DNA of 64,000 nucleotides from Staphylococcus equorum. Its GTDB lineage: Bacteria; Bacillota; Bacilli; Staphylococcales; Staphylococcaceae. Under the pieces are notes generated by a model. It made no database searches, was not told the origin of the DNA, and saw nothing but the letters and a program-made list of their open reading frames with translations. Where the stretch lies: assembly GCF_001747895.1 (NCBI RefSeq), contig NZ_LNNB01000031.1:19151-83150 (forward strand). Reading direction: 5' to 3'. The position numbers and the translations under genes are program-made. Each line of letters opens with the position of its first letter. The stretch's first letter is position 1. Of the stretch, positions 17,459 through 26,123 are shown piece by piece.

Positions 17459-18397
17459 ATGATGGAGAATATTGCTGTATTAGGTAGTGGAACGATGGGA
17501 CATTCAATCGCTCTATCCGTTGCTTGGGCGAATTATAAAGTTAAAGTTTACAGTATCAACTTGGAAGATTTAAAAAGAGCTGAAACAGAAATTGATAAAA
17601 AAGTACTGCTATTATATAAAAATGATTTAATTAGTGACGTTCAAATGCAAAACATCAAAAATAATATTACCTTAGACACAGATATTGAAGCGGTAGTGGA
17701 AGACACTACATTTATCATAGAGGCTGTGCCAGAAGATTTAACTATTAAAAGTGAACTATATGAAAAATTAAATGCTTTATTAGATGAAAAAACCATATTA
17801 GCTAGCAATACATCTGGTTTTACATTACAACAACTAACTAAAAATTATAAATTTCCCAATCATTTTATCATCACACATTTTTGGAATCCCGCACATTTAG
17901 TTCCATTAGTAGAAATTGTGAAAAATGAAGACACAGATATTGAAACTGTTGCACGTACTGAAAATGTAATTAATGCTATAGGCAAAAAGCCGATATTAAT
18001 ACAAAAAGAAATATCAGGATTTATCGGTAATAGATTACAGTATGCGCTTTTTAGAGAAGCACAATCATTACTTGACCAAGGTGTAGCGTCTAAGGAAGAT
18101 ATTGATGCTGCAGTAACTTATAGTGTAGGTAGAAGATACCCTGTCGTTGGTCCACTCATGACCGCGGATTTAGGAGGATTGGATGTTTTTAGTGCTATAT
18201 CTGATTATTTATTTGAAGATTTAAGTACTGAAAAAGCATCTGGTAAAACTTTGAATAAACATGTTGATGAAGGCGACCTTGGATATAAAACGGGGAAAGG
18301 GTTTTATGATTGGGGTGCAAGCGAGTCTCAAGAAATTATTGATAAGCGTGACGAAGTATTGATGTATTTTTTGAAGAAAGATCAAGAAAATAATTAG
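17459..18397 (+). CDS. 3-hydroxyacyl-CoA dehydrogenase family protein (gulonate/carnitine dehydrogenase-like)
   Basis: A 312-residue NAD-dependent dehydrogenase. The Rossmann motif is LGSGTMGHSIALSVAWANYK, the catalytic histidine lies in ITHFWNPAHLVPLVEIV, and the C-terminal domain shows GFIGNRLQYALFREAQSL and GRRYPVVGPLMTADLGGLD. Single-domain members of this length include L-gulonate 3-dehydrogenase and L-carnitine dehydrogenase, which act on free beta-hydroxy acids rather than CoA esters. The lack of any CoA ligase or thiolase nearby supports a free hydroxy acid. Two consecutive ATGs follow AAAGGGGTG; the first is used here. It precedes the SDR by 11 bp. Confidence 0.82.
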   Translation: MMENIAVLGSGTMGHSIALSVAWANYKVKVYSINLEDLKRAETEIDKKVLLLYKNDLISDVQMQNIKNNITLDTDIEAVVEDTTFIIEAVPEDLTIKSELYEKLNALLDEKTILASNTSGFTLQQLTKNYKFPNHFIITHFWNPAHLVPLVEIVKNEDTDIETVARTENVINAIGKKPILIQKEISGFIGNRLQYALFREAQSLLDQGVASKEDIDAAVTYSVGRRYPVVGPLMTADLGGLDVFSAISDYLFEDLSTEKASGKTLNKHVDEGDLGYKTGKGFYDWGASESQEIIDKRDEVLMYFLKKDQENN

Positions 18398-18408
18398 GAT
18401 GATTTATA

Positions 18409-19173
18409 GTGCAAAAAAACTTTAATGATTTAGAAGGTAAGACTGTTATTGTAACTGGTGGCAACCGAGGTATTGGGCAAGAAATTGCAATCGATTTCGC
18501 TCAGTTAGGTGCCAACGTAATCGTTATAGCTAGAGATAAATATTCATTAGATAAAACCTTAGATATACTGAATGAATCTAGTGGTCAACATACAGTTTAT
18601 GCGTTGGATATGACTCAAATTGATCAACTTTCAAAAGTAATAGACGCTATTGTTTCAAAATATGGAAAAATTGATGTACTTGTGAATAATGCTGGAATAA
18701 ATATAAGTAAACCTGCATTTGAAATTGAGGAAAATGATTGGGAAAACGTATTAGACATCAATTTAAAATCGTTGTTTTTTATCTCTAAGTTTGTTGGGAG
18801 ATACATGGCACAAGAACAGCGTGGCAAAATAGTAAATATGGCATCACAAGTTGGATTTGTTGGTTATTATGATAGAGCACCATATGCTTCAAGCAAAGGT
18901 GGCGTGATTCAACTAACAAAAGCACTTGCTGTTGAGTGGGCGCAATATAATATCAACGTTAACGCAATTGCTCCAACATTTGTAGAAACAGAATTAACAG
19001 AGAAGATGTTCAAGAATGAAGCGTTTAAAGAAGACGTATTGGATCGTATCTTATTTCATAAAATGCCAAAACCTACAGATATTTCAGGCGCAGTCATATA
19101 TTTAAGTTCACAATTATCAAATTTTGTTACAGGTGAAACGATTAAAATAGACGGCGGTTGGACAGCGATTTAG
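18409..19173 (+). CDS. Short-chain dehydrogenase/reductase
   Basis: A 254-residue classical SDR: NAD(P)-binding TGGNRGIGQEIA, NNAG (NNAGINISKP), catalytic Y-x3-K in PYASSKGG, and a C-terminal SNFVTGETIKIDGGW. It most resembles gluconate 5-dehydrogenase or polyol dehydrogenases of the FabG-like group. It starts with GTG behind AGGATGA. Last gene of the LacI-controlled unit, so it should interconvert a ketone and alcohol on the same pathway as the HpsN-like and 3-hydroxyacid enzymes. FabG itself is excluded by context. Substrate unknown. Confidence 0.85.
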   Translation: MQKNFNDLEGKTVIVTGGNRGIGQEIAIDFAQLGANVIVIARDKYSLDKTLDILNESSGQHTVYALDMTQIDQLSKVIDAIVSKYGKIDVLVNNAGINISKPAFEIEENDWENVLDINLKSLFFISKFVGRYMAQEQRGKIVNMASQVGFVGYYDRAPYASSKGGVIQLTKALAVEWAQYNINVNAIAPTFVETELTEKMFKNEAFKEDVLDRILFHKMPKPTDISGAVIYLSSQLSNFVTGETIKIDGGWTAI

Positions 19174-19260
19174 TTATCTTTTATCATAAATAGACTTCTA
19201 TAATAAACCATTATTATGTTAAATAAAGTAACACAAAATACATTCAGTAACTTTTCATAG

Positions 19261-19312
19261 AAAAACACTTTCGCGTAAATTCATTTAAATGAATCTAGCG
19301 AAAGTGTTTTTT
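19261..19312 (+). terminator. Terminator after the HpsN-like module (hairpin copy 2)
   Basis: A long, nearly perfect hairpin: AACACTTTCGCGTAAATTCAT pairs with ATGAATCTAGCGAAAGTGTT around TTAA, followed by six Ts. It may work for both strands, since the xyl genes converge from the right. Confidence 0.92.
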
Positions 19313-19406
19313 AATTAATTTTTACGATTTAGGTTAGTTCGTATAAATATATGATTGTTTTTTAAGTTTAAATCTGGTGGAAATATCTTCACATTAACTT
19401 CGAATT

Positions 19407-20855
19407 TTAATGTGCTGAGTTATTACTTTGAACTTCTTCTGCATGATTAGAAACTTGTTTATCTTTGTCTTTAATCCAAACTTTTTCTAATTCTTCTAGT
19501 GTTTTACCTTTTGTTTCTGGAATGAATTTCCATACGAACAGGCCAGCTAGAATACTCATCAGTGCGTAAAATCCGTAAGTCATTGTACCGCTAATTTCCA
19601 TCATAGATGGGTAAGTAGAAGTGATTGTAAAGTTTGCTAACCATTGTACTGCGACAGCTATTGCCATTGCGCCACTTCTAATTCTGTTAGGGAATATTTC
19701 TGATAATAGCACCCAGATAATTGGACCCCAACTCATCATAAATGATGCAGTATATATAACTAAGAATATTAAAGTTGTAATGCCAAACGCGCCATTAGCA
19801 GCGAGTGCACTCATTCCGATCATTCCAATTGCCATACCAGTAGAGCCGATAATTAATAAAGGCTTACGACCAAATTTATCGACATATAATATAGCAATAA
19901 CGGTGAAGATTACGTTTACTAATCCCATCACAACAGTTTGTATCATTGAGGTATTCTCACCTGCACCTAAATTTTCAAAAATACGAGGTGCATAATATAA
20001 AGCCACGTTGATACCGATGAATTGTTGGAAGATAGATAATAGAATACCGATAATAATCACAGTTTTACCAAAACTAAATAATGGTGCTTTTACATCTGTT
20101 AATTTATTTTTAGTTGATAATATATCGTTTAAAACGTTTTGTGCATGATTTTTAGAAGAGTATATTCTATTTAATACTGTAAGTGCTTCGGTGTTTCTAT
20201 TATTTAAAGATAAATACCTTGGTGTTTCAGGTACTAAAAATAATAAAAAGAAAAATGCAAGTGCTGGTATTGCTTCAGTCATAAACATGTAACGCCATCC
20301 GATTAGTTCAATCCAACTTTGAGATTGACCAAAAGTAATACCGTAGTTCACAAAATAAACGACTAACATACCAAATATAATAGCGAATTGGTTCCATGAA
20401 ACAAGTCTTCCTCTTATAGAAGAAGGGGCAATTTCACTAATATACATTGGAGATATTGCAGAGGCTAATCCTACACCAATACCACCGATGACACGATATA
20501 GATTAAATGTTATCAGTAAACCAAGACTAGATTCACCCGGTTCAAAAAATAAAAACTCAGGATAGCCTGATAAAAGCGCAGAAACTATAAATAAAATAGC
20601 TGCTACTTGTAATGATTTTTTACGACCGAGCCGACTTGAGAAAATTGAAGATAACAAGCCACCAATAATACAGCCGATTAAGGCACTAGAAACTGTAATA
20701 CCATGGACAAAGCTACCGTAATCTTTAGTTAAATATTTCTGGAGGGATTGTTCGGCCCCAGAAATAACTGCAGTGTCATAGCCGAATAACAACCCGCCAA
20801 GCGTTGCGATTAAAGCTATTTTAAAGATAAACTTCTTATTATTATAAGTTGACAT
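19407..20855 (-). CDS. xylE: D-xylose:H+ symporter
   Basis: A 482-residue sugar porter of the major facilitator superfamily: GGLLFGYDTAVISGAEQSL in TM1 (the XylE/galactose-type signature), SRLGRKKS, PMYISEIAPSSIRGRLVS, PETPRYL, FQQFIGINVALYYAPRIFE in TM7 and PETKGKTLEELE after TM12. The frame is open 24 bases further upstream, but GGGGATGG 7 nt from the ATG at 20855 favours the later start. It follows xylB by 20 bp, in the order xylA-xylB-xylE. Function as xylose importer is inferred from family and context and fits well. Confidence 0.92.
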   Translation of the reverse strand: MSTYNNKKFIFKIALIATLGGLLFGYDTAVISGAEQSLQKYLTKDYGSFVHGITVSSALIGCIIGGLLSSIFSSRLGRKKSLQVAAILFIVSALLSGYPEFLFFEPGESSLGLLITFNLYRVIGGIGVGLASAISPMYISEIAPSSIRGRLVSWNQFAIIFGMLVVYFVNYGITFGQSQSWIELIGWRYMFMTEAIPALAFFFLLFLVPETPRYLSLNNRNTEALTVLNRIYSSKNHAQNVLNDILSTKNKLTDVKAPLFSFGKTVIIIGILLSIFQQFIGINVALYYAPRIFENLGAGENTSMIQTVVMGLVNVIFTVIAILYVDKFGRKPLLIIGSTGMAIGMIGMSALAANGAFGITTLIFLVIYTASFMMSWGPIIWVLLSEIFPNRIRSGAMAIAVAVQWLANFTITSTYPSMMEISGTMTYGFYALMSILAGLFVWKFIPETKGKTLEELEKVWIKDKDKQVSNHAEEVQSNNSAH

Positions 20856-20875
20856 ATATCCATCCCCTTGATAAA

Positions 20876-22366
20876 TCACTTAAATTTACTTAGTTTTTGA
20901 GTTACTAGTTGTGTAGCGTCATAGATTGTTTTATAAATATCAAATAAGTTGTGGTATGATTTACTATTTTCTTCAATAGGAGATACTTTTTGATTATATG
21001 TAATCCATGATTGACTCATTTCATTGAAAGTATCAAACCACGATTCACCCATGGCGGCTAACATCGCTGCACCATAAGCTGGACCTTGTTCTTCAGTTCT
21101 TGTGGTAATTGCTGCATCGAAAACATCTGCTTGGATTTGGAGCCACTCATGATTTTTTGCGCCGCCCCCGATAGAAACAATTTCCTTAATGTTAATACCG
21201 TTGTTTTTCATAATTTGAATGCTTTCATTTATAGAATATGTGATACCTTCGATAACAGAACGTTTCATATCGAGTTGTGTGGTATTCGCATCCAAGCCGA
21301 TAAAGCTGCCTCTAACTGCCGCGTCATTATGTGGTGTACGTTCACCGAGTAAATAAGGTGTGTACATTAATCCATTAGATCCAACATCAGAATCAGAAAT
21401 CGCTTTTAAGAATGCACCAAAATCTGCATCAGGGTCTAGTAGTTGTTTTAACCATTCCAGACTATAACCAGCGGATAAAGTAACCCCCATAATGTATTTT
21501 TGGTCAGGTACACAGTGATTAAAGTAATGCACATTGCCATCATTTTCATAGTCAGCATTATTTTCAATAGATAGTGCGACGCCAGAAGTACCAATACTTA
21601 CCAATTGCTTTTGTTCATCTGTGATACCAGAGCCTAAAGCGCCACATGCGTTATCTGCGCCTCCTTGATAGACATTGATATCCCAATCGATATTTAAAGC
21701 TTTTTTCACATCTTCAGTTAATTGACCACTTTTTTGATGAGAAGCAATGATATCAGGACAAATAGATGCGTCAATATCTAAACTATTTAGTAGTTCGGTA
21801 GACCAATTTTCTTCTTTCACGCTAAACATAATTGTACCTGCAGCGTCTGAAGGTTCTGTAAAAATGTTGCCAGTTAATTTATAAACGATGTAATCTTTTG
21901 GCAGCATGAATTTATGGATTTTGTTGTAATTATCAATTTCATTATTTTTCAGCCACATTAGTTTAGGTAATGTAAATCCTTCTAACACAGTGTTTTGTGT
22001 GAATTTCAGTAGTGCGTCGAGACCTAATTTATTTTTGATTTCATCAACTTCATTAGAAGTACGTGTATCATTCCATAAAATGGCAGGTCTAATGACTGCA
22101 CCAGCTTGATCAATAACCACTAGGCCATGCATTTGACCTGAAAAACTAATACCAGTGATTTCTTTTTGTGCATATTTGTTTAATAAATGTTTTAAACTCT
22201 TAATTGTTGCGTCATACCATATATCTGGATTCATTTCGCTGTATCCAGATTTAGGATGCAGCGTATGATAAGAGACGCTGTATGAATCTACAACGTCTCC
22301 ATTTTTATTAACAACAATAGACTTTAAGGAACTTGTACCAATATCTATACCGATTACATAAGTCAT
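20876..22366 (-). CDS. xylB: D-xylulokinase
   Basis: A 496-residue FGGY kinase phosphorylating D-xylulose at O5. Seen: VIGIDIGTSSLKSIVV at the N terminus, SGQMHGLVVID, ILWNDTRTSNEVDEI, GGADNACGALGSGI, GTSGVALSIEN, LLGERTPHNDAAVRGSFIGL and IVSIGGGAKNHEWLQIQADV, all characteristic of XylB. GGAGACTG precedes the ATG and only 5 bp separate it from xylA. A clear paralogue lies at 31995-33491. The product, xylulose 5-phosphate, is also the end point of the arabinose pathway. Confidence 0.95.
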   Translation of the reverse strand: MTYVIGIDIGTSSLKSIVVNKNGDVVDSYSVSYHTLHPKSGYSEMNPDIWYDATIKSLKHLLNKYAQKEITGISFSGQMHGLVVIDQAGAVIRPAILWNDTRTSNEVDEIKNKLGLDALLKFTQNTVLEGFTLPKLMWLKNNEIDNYNKIHKFMLPKDYIVYKLTGNIFTEPSDAAGTIMFSVKEENWSTELLNSLDIDASICPDIIASHQKSGQLTEDVKKALNIDWDINVYQGGADNACGALGSGITDEQKQLVSIGTSGVALSIENNADYENDGNVHYFNHCVPDQKYIMGVTLSAGYSLEWLKQLLDPDADFGAFLKAISDSDVGSNGLMYTPYLLGERTPHNDAAVRGSFIGLDANTTQLDMKRSVIEGITYSINESIQIMKNNGINIKEIVSIGGGAKNHEWLQIQADVFDAAITTRTEEQGPAYGAAMLAAMGESWFDTFNEMSQSWITYNQKVSPIEENSKSYHNLFDIYKTIYDATQLVTQKLSKFK

Positions 22367-22371
22367 TTTTA

Positions 22372-23694
22372 TCAGTCTCCATTATTAATGTTTAAAATAT
22401 ATTGATTCATTTGAGCTTTAATTACTTCTAAACGATCAGAAGTGTTATCAATCTCATTAATGTTGAAAGCATATTCCTCTAATTCTTTAAATGAAGTGTT
22501 ACCTTCAACTATTTTTTTACCAATACCTTCAGCAAAAGATTTATATTTTTCATCTACAATGTTTTCAAAGAAATTATCTTCAATCATTTTGTGTGCTACT
22601 TTTAAACCAAGTGCAAATGTATCCATACCAGCGATATGCGTTAAAACTAAATCTTCTTGTTTGAATGAAGTTCTTCTCGGTTTAGCATCAAAGTTTAAAC
22701 CACCTGGATTTAATCCACCATTTTTTAAGATTTCGTACATGGCTAATGTTGTATCGTAGACGTCAGTAGGGAATTCGTCTGTGTCCCAACCTAATAGTGG
22801 GTGACCTTGGTTTGCATCTACTGAACCTAATAAATCATTATCACGTGCATATCTTAATTCATGTTGGAAAGTGTGCCCAGCTAATGTTGCATGGTTTGCT
22901 TCAATATTGAATTTGAATGTTTTATCTAAGTCATATTTTTGTAAGAAAGCATGTGAAGTCGCAACATCAGTATCATATTGGTGTGTTGTAGGTTCTTTTG
23001 GCTTAGGTTCAATTAAGAATTGTCCTGTATAACCAATTTCTTCTGCATAGCTTTTAGCCAATTTTAAGAAATTAGCTAAGTTGTCTAACTCTAATTTCAT
23101 GTCTGTGTTTAATAAACTTTCATAACCTTCACGTCCGCCCCAGAAAACAAAGTTTTCAGCGCCTAATTTTTTAGCGATTTCTAATGATTTCTTAACTTTT
23201 GCAGCGGCATATGCGAAAACTTCAGCGTTAGAAGAAGTTGCTGCACCATGTACAAAACGTTCGTGTGTAAAGTTGTTTGTCGTATTCCAAAGTAATTTTT
23301 TACCAGTTTGATCCATTTTTTCTTTAATAAGGTCTACAATGATATCTAAATTTTCATTAGATTCTTTTAATGTTTCACCTTCTGGAGCGATATCTATATC
23401 GTGGAAACAGAAATAATCAATACGTGTTTTTTCCATAAATTCGAAAATCGCATCAACTCTTGCTTTAGCTTTGTCCATGTCGTTTAAGTTATCCCAATCA
23501 CGTTCAGCCGTACCAACGCCGAATGGGTCAGATAAGTCAGCTGTAAATGTATGCCAATAAGCCACACCAAATCTTAGGTGTTCTGCCATTGTTTTGTCGC
23601 CTACTTTTTCTTCGGGATTATAATATTTAAAACTAAAAACATTATTTGATTTAGGTCCTTCGTAATTTACTTTATCAATATTGAAATATGTCAT
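22372..23694 (-). CDS. xylA: D-xylose isomerase
   Basis: A 440-residue metal-dependent TIM-barrel isomerase turning D-xylose into D-xylulose. Motifs of the long (class II) xylose isomerases are seen in order: [24 protein letters not shown] (catalytic histidine), [46 protein letters not shown] and [16 protein letters not shown] lies 7 nt before the ATG. First gene of the xylABE unit and directly controlled by the operator and cre at 23718-23786. Confidence 0.97.
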   Translation of the reverse strand: MTYFNIDKVNYEGPKSNNVFSFKYYNPEEKVGDKTMAEHLRFGVAYWHTFTADLSDPFGVGTAERDWDNLNDMDKAKARVDAIFEFMEKTRIDYFCFHDIDIAPEGETLKESNENLDIIVDLIKEKMDQTGKKLLWNTTNNFTHERFVHGAATSSNAEVFAYAAAKVKKSLEIAKKLGAENFVFWGGREGYESLLNTDMKLELDNLANFLKLAKSYAEEIGYTGQFLIEPKPKEPTTHQYDTDVATSHAFLQKYDLDKTFKFNIEANHATLAGHTFQHELRYARDNDLLGSVDANQGHPLLGWDTDEFPTDVYDTTLAMYEILKNGGLNPGGLNFDAKPRRTSFKQEDLVLTHIAGMDTFALGLKVAHKMIEDNFFENIVDEKYKSFAEGIGKKIVEGNTSFKELEEYAFNINEIDNTSDRLEVIKAQMNQYILNINNGD

Positions 23695-23717
23695 GATAAT
23701 CCTCCTATAACTAGTTG

Positions 23718-23755
23718 GTTAGTTTATTAAACAAACTAACTTTAGAGATAATATA
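23718..23755 (-). promoter_or_regulatory. xylA promoter -10 and XylR operator
   Basis: On the minus strand, -35 TTTACA (23773-23778) and -10 TATATT (23750-23755) are 17 bp apart. Just downstream, at 23718-23740, lies the inverted repeat GTTAGTTT-N7-AAACTAAC, the classical XylR operator of Bacillus and S. xylosus, placed over the transcription start so bound repressor blocks initiation. Confidence 0.9.
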
Positions 23756-23771
23756 GCACGGAAAATTATTT

Positions 23772-23786
23772 TTGTAAACGCTTTCT
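23772..23786. promoter_or_regulatory. cre site of xylA
   Basis: TTGTAAACGCTTTCT matches WTGNAANCGNWNNCW fully. It overlaps the -35 of the xylA promoter, so CcpA would compete with RNA polymerase. A cre in this position is known for the S. xylosus xyl operon. Confidence 0.9.
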
Positions 23787-23794
23787 AAAATATT

Positions 23795-23830
23795 TCAAAA
23801 AATAACCCTTCTACAAAAATGTAAAAGGGT
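23795..23830 (-). terminator. Terminator of xylR
   Basis: On the minus strand, a stem ACCCTTTTAC / GTAGAAGGGT with a small loop is followed by TTATTTTTT, directly past xylR and ahead of the xylA promoter. Confidence 0.85.
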
Positions 23831-23838
23831 GTGTTTGC

Positions 23839-24975
23839 TTAGTTAGATTTTAATTGAATATCATCAATGTTTAATAATTTCTGCATAATTGCGATTGAGC
23901 CACCTAATAAGGTTGCGTGTTTCACATTCGTAGTAAGGTTGAGTTGTACGGAGTGAGTCGAATATTGATCTAGCTGTGTTTTAATCGAATCTAAAATAAC
24001 AGGTAATTCATTGATTAATGTGCAGTTAACATAAATCATATCCGGATTAAATTGCGTATTTAAATTGTGAACTAATACTGCAATTTTGGTTGTAAAATAT
24101 TCGATTTCTTGAATAACAATATCGTTATGTTGATGGTAAAGTTCAATAAGTTCTGAAAGTGGTATATTTCGTTCAAATTGATTACTAATACTTTGAATTA
24201 ATGCTTCTTGGGAGCAAATATTTTCAATTGTGTTGTATGTTTCACCGTTTTGAAGTACGAGCGTTTTACCGATTTCGCCAGCTTCACCATTAGAGCCACG
24301 ATATAATTTTTTATCGATGATTAAACCTGCACCAATGCCTTTGTGAATACTTAGAGCAATTAAATTTCTCATTTCTGAATTACTATGGATACTTCTTTCA
24401 TAAATTGCTGATAAGTTTGCTTCATTTTCAATAATTACTGGAACTTGAGTCAGTGATCTTAACTCATCTGTAATGGAAATACCTTCACTTTCATGGAAGG
24501 GAAGGTGAATAATAGCTTGATTGTGATCTACAATACCGTGAATTGAGACAGACATACCCAACAAGCCATAGGAAGTATCATAACTTTCAGAAGTAGGTAT
24601 ATTTGTTTTTAATATAGCCAAGATACTACTCACTTTTTTGTCAGGTAAGCTATATGATTCATGTTTTAACACGGTACCATCAAAATAATTGTACATTAAT
24701 TCTACAGAGCTATATGTTAAATCCATAGAAATATAATAACCATAATTTTTATTGATTTTTAGGAGGATTGGTTTGCGTCCGCCGCTTTTCGTACTATTAC
24801 CTTCGCCCACTTCAATGACTAAGGATTTCTTTTTCAAAGCGTTTAATATATTAGAAATAGTAGCTTTATTGATTTCTAAATTCTTAGATATTTGAGTGCG
24901 TGAAATATTATGATTGTTGAAGATTTGTTTTAATACGCGTCTTTCGTTCATACTGATTTTTAAATTATTTTCCAT
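23839..24975 (-). CDS. xylR: Xylose operon repressor, ROK family
   Basis: A 378-residue repressor: N-terminal winged helix (NISRTQISKNLEINKATISN, residues about 19-38) and a ROK sugar-kinase-like domain with SGGRKPILLKINKNYGYYIS, the EIGKT region GSNGEAGEIGKTLV and a C-terminal GGSIAIM. It lacks an obvious zinc CxCGxxGC motif, as other XylR proteins do; only CSQEALIQ remains at that place. Placed upstream of xylA in the same direction with its own terminator, the classical S. xylosus arrangement. D-xylose is the expected inducer. Confidence 0.94.
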   Translation of the reverse strand: MENNLKISMNERRVLKQIFNNHNISRTQISKNLEINKATISNILNALKKKSLVIEVGEGNSTKSGGRKPILLKINKNYGYYISMDLTYSSVELMYNYFDGTVLKHESYSLPDKKVSSILAILKTNIPTSESYDTSYGLLGMSVSIHGIVDHNQAIIHLPFHESEGISITDELRSLTQVPVIIENEANLSAIYERSIHSNSEMRNLIALSIHKGIGAGLIIDKKLYRGSNGEAGEIGKTLVLQNGETYNTIENICSQEALIQSISNQFERNIPLSELIELYHQHNDIVIQEIEYFTTKIAVLVHNLNTQFNPDMIYVNCTLINELPVILDSIKTQLDQYSTHSVQLNLTTNVKHATLLGGSIAIMQKLLNIDDIQLKSN

Positions 24976-25366
24976 TTTTTATTACCTCATATAAGTTTAA
25001 ACAGGGTTTAAATGCGATTTTTGTCTAATATTACAACAGTGTAACACATTGCTCCAAAGTTATAGATTATAGATAAAGTTATGTTAGCGAGTAATATTAG
25101 TGATACATGTCTTATATTATATATTATAGTAGAGAGATTTAAAAAATGGTAATTGAAGATGAGATAAAACACAAAAATCATCTAAACATTTAAATGTTTA
25201 GATGATTTTATAGTGTCGACAAGATCTCCGACTTTGTTGGCAATCATTATATGCACGCTTTCCACGGGCACAGTCTTGTAGTATCCAGCTAGTACTTTGA
25301 GCCGGCTCAAATCACTGTCATTCTTAAAAATATATTATAACCAATTATTCATTGTGATGTTTTAAG
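24976..25366. other. Intergenic region between xylR and an ABC transporter
   Basis: The left part should hold the xylR promoter. At 25174-25209 there is a 36-bp perfect palindrome (described separately). From about 25210 to 25325 lies a block less AT-rich than its surroundings, containing CTTTCCACGGGCACAG and the 16-bp perfect palindrome TTTGAGCCGGCTCAAA (25296-25311). I find no open frame or known RNA in it. It may be a staphylococcal intergenic repeat or structured RNA. Confidence 0.45.
25174..25209. terminator. Bidirectional terminator-like palindrome
   Basis: An 18-bp perfect inverted repeat (AAAATCATCTAAACATTT and its complement) with A and T tracts at the two ends, so it could terminate transcripts from either side. 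Confidence 0.7.
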
Positions 25367-26119
25367 TTAATATTCTAAGCGTTTGAACAGTTTTAAACCT
25401 GCGAGATAACATACGATAGAGTAAACGAGTGTTATTAAAATAATAATTACGAGTTTAGTAAAGAATTCATTGATATTATTTGCTTCTTCATAGCTGTTAG
25501 GAAAGAAGTATTTAAATCCATGAATGAGCGGGGCAGCAGACATTATCATTAATAATATCACCACGCCAAGTATGTTAAAACCAGTTGAGAGTTTCATAGA
25601 TAACATGATTCCAAAGAAAACAGCTATTAATGTAATCCCATAGATACCTATAATGCCTAAAATATCACTGTAGTTAATACTCGCAGAAGATGATAAAAAA
25701 TCTCCCGAAGCATAATTGAATTTAATAATGTATGTAAAATATAAAACTTGAGAAGCAATGAACAATAGGATGAAATAAATAACATACATAGATAATAAAG
25801 CAGCTATTTTAGAGTTATAGAGATATGTACGGCTAATATCTTTATAAAAAATTAAACGACCAGATTCATATTCTTCATAAAAAAGAAAACTAATAAAATA
25901 TGTAACTAAAATTAATGGTACAGCAAATTGTGATTGAGCAGCTAAAACGCCATAATAGAAATCTAGTCCGGTGAGTCCATTTGTTTCTCCATTAATTTGC
26001 ATAAAGTTAGTAGGGAGGATGAGTGTAATTAAATATAAAAATGGATAAAGTGCAATTAAGTAAAAAATTAAAGCTGAATTGCGAGTGGATATATTACAAA
26101 ATATATGTTTAGTAAGCAT
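25367..26119 (-). CDS. ABC-2 type membrane permease, GltF/BcrB-like
   Basis: A 250-residue membrane protein with six predicted helices (SALIFYLIALYPFLYLITLI, PLILVTYFISFLFY, LLSMYVIYFILLFIASQVLY, IIGIYGITLIAVFFGIML, ILGVVILLMIMSAAPLI, LVIIILITLVYSIVCYLAGL) and a long exposed first loop. It lacks catalytic motifs and relies on the adjacent ATPase. An in-frame ATG 27 bases upstream lies inside the ATPase gene; the ATG at 26119, four bases past that stop, is preferred. Such pairs often give self-protection against bacteriocins or lantibiotics; that is inference. Confidence 0.75.
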   Translation of the reverse strand: MLTKHIFCNISTRNSALIFYLIALYPFLYLITLILPTNFMQINGETNGLTGLDFYYGVLAAQSQFAVPLILVTYFISFLFYEEYESGRLIFYKDISRTYLYNSKIAALLSMYVIYFILLFIASQVLYFTYIIKFNYASGDFLSSSASINYSDILGIIGIYGITLIAVFFGIMLSMKLSTGFNILGVVILLMIMSAAPLIHGFKYFFPNSYEEANNINEFFTKLVIIILITLVYSIVCYLAGLKLFKRLEY

Positions 26120-26123
26120 TTTC

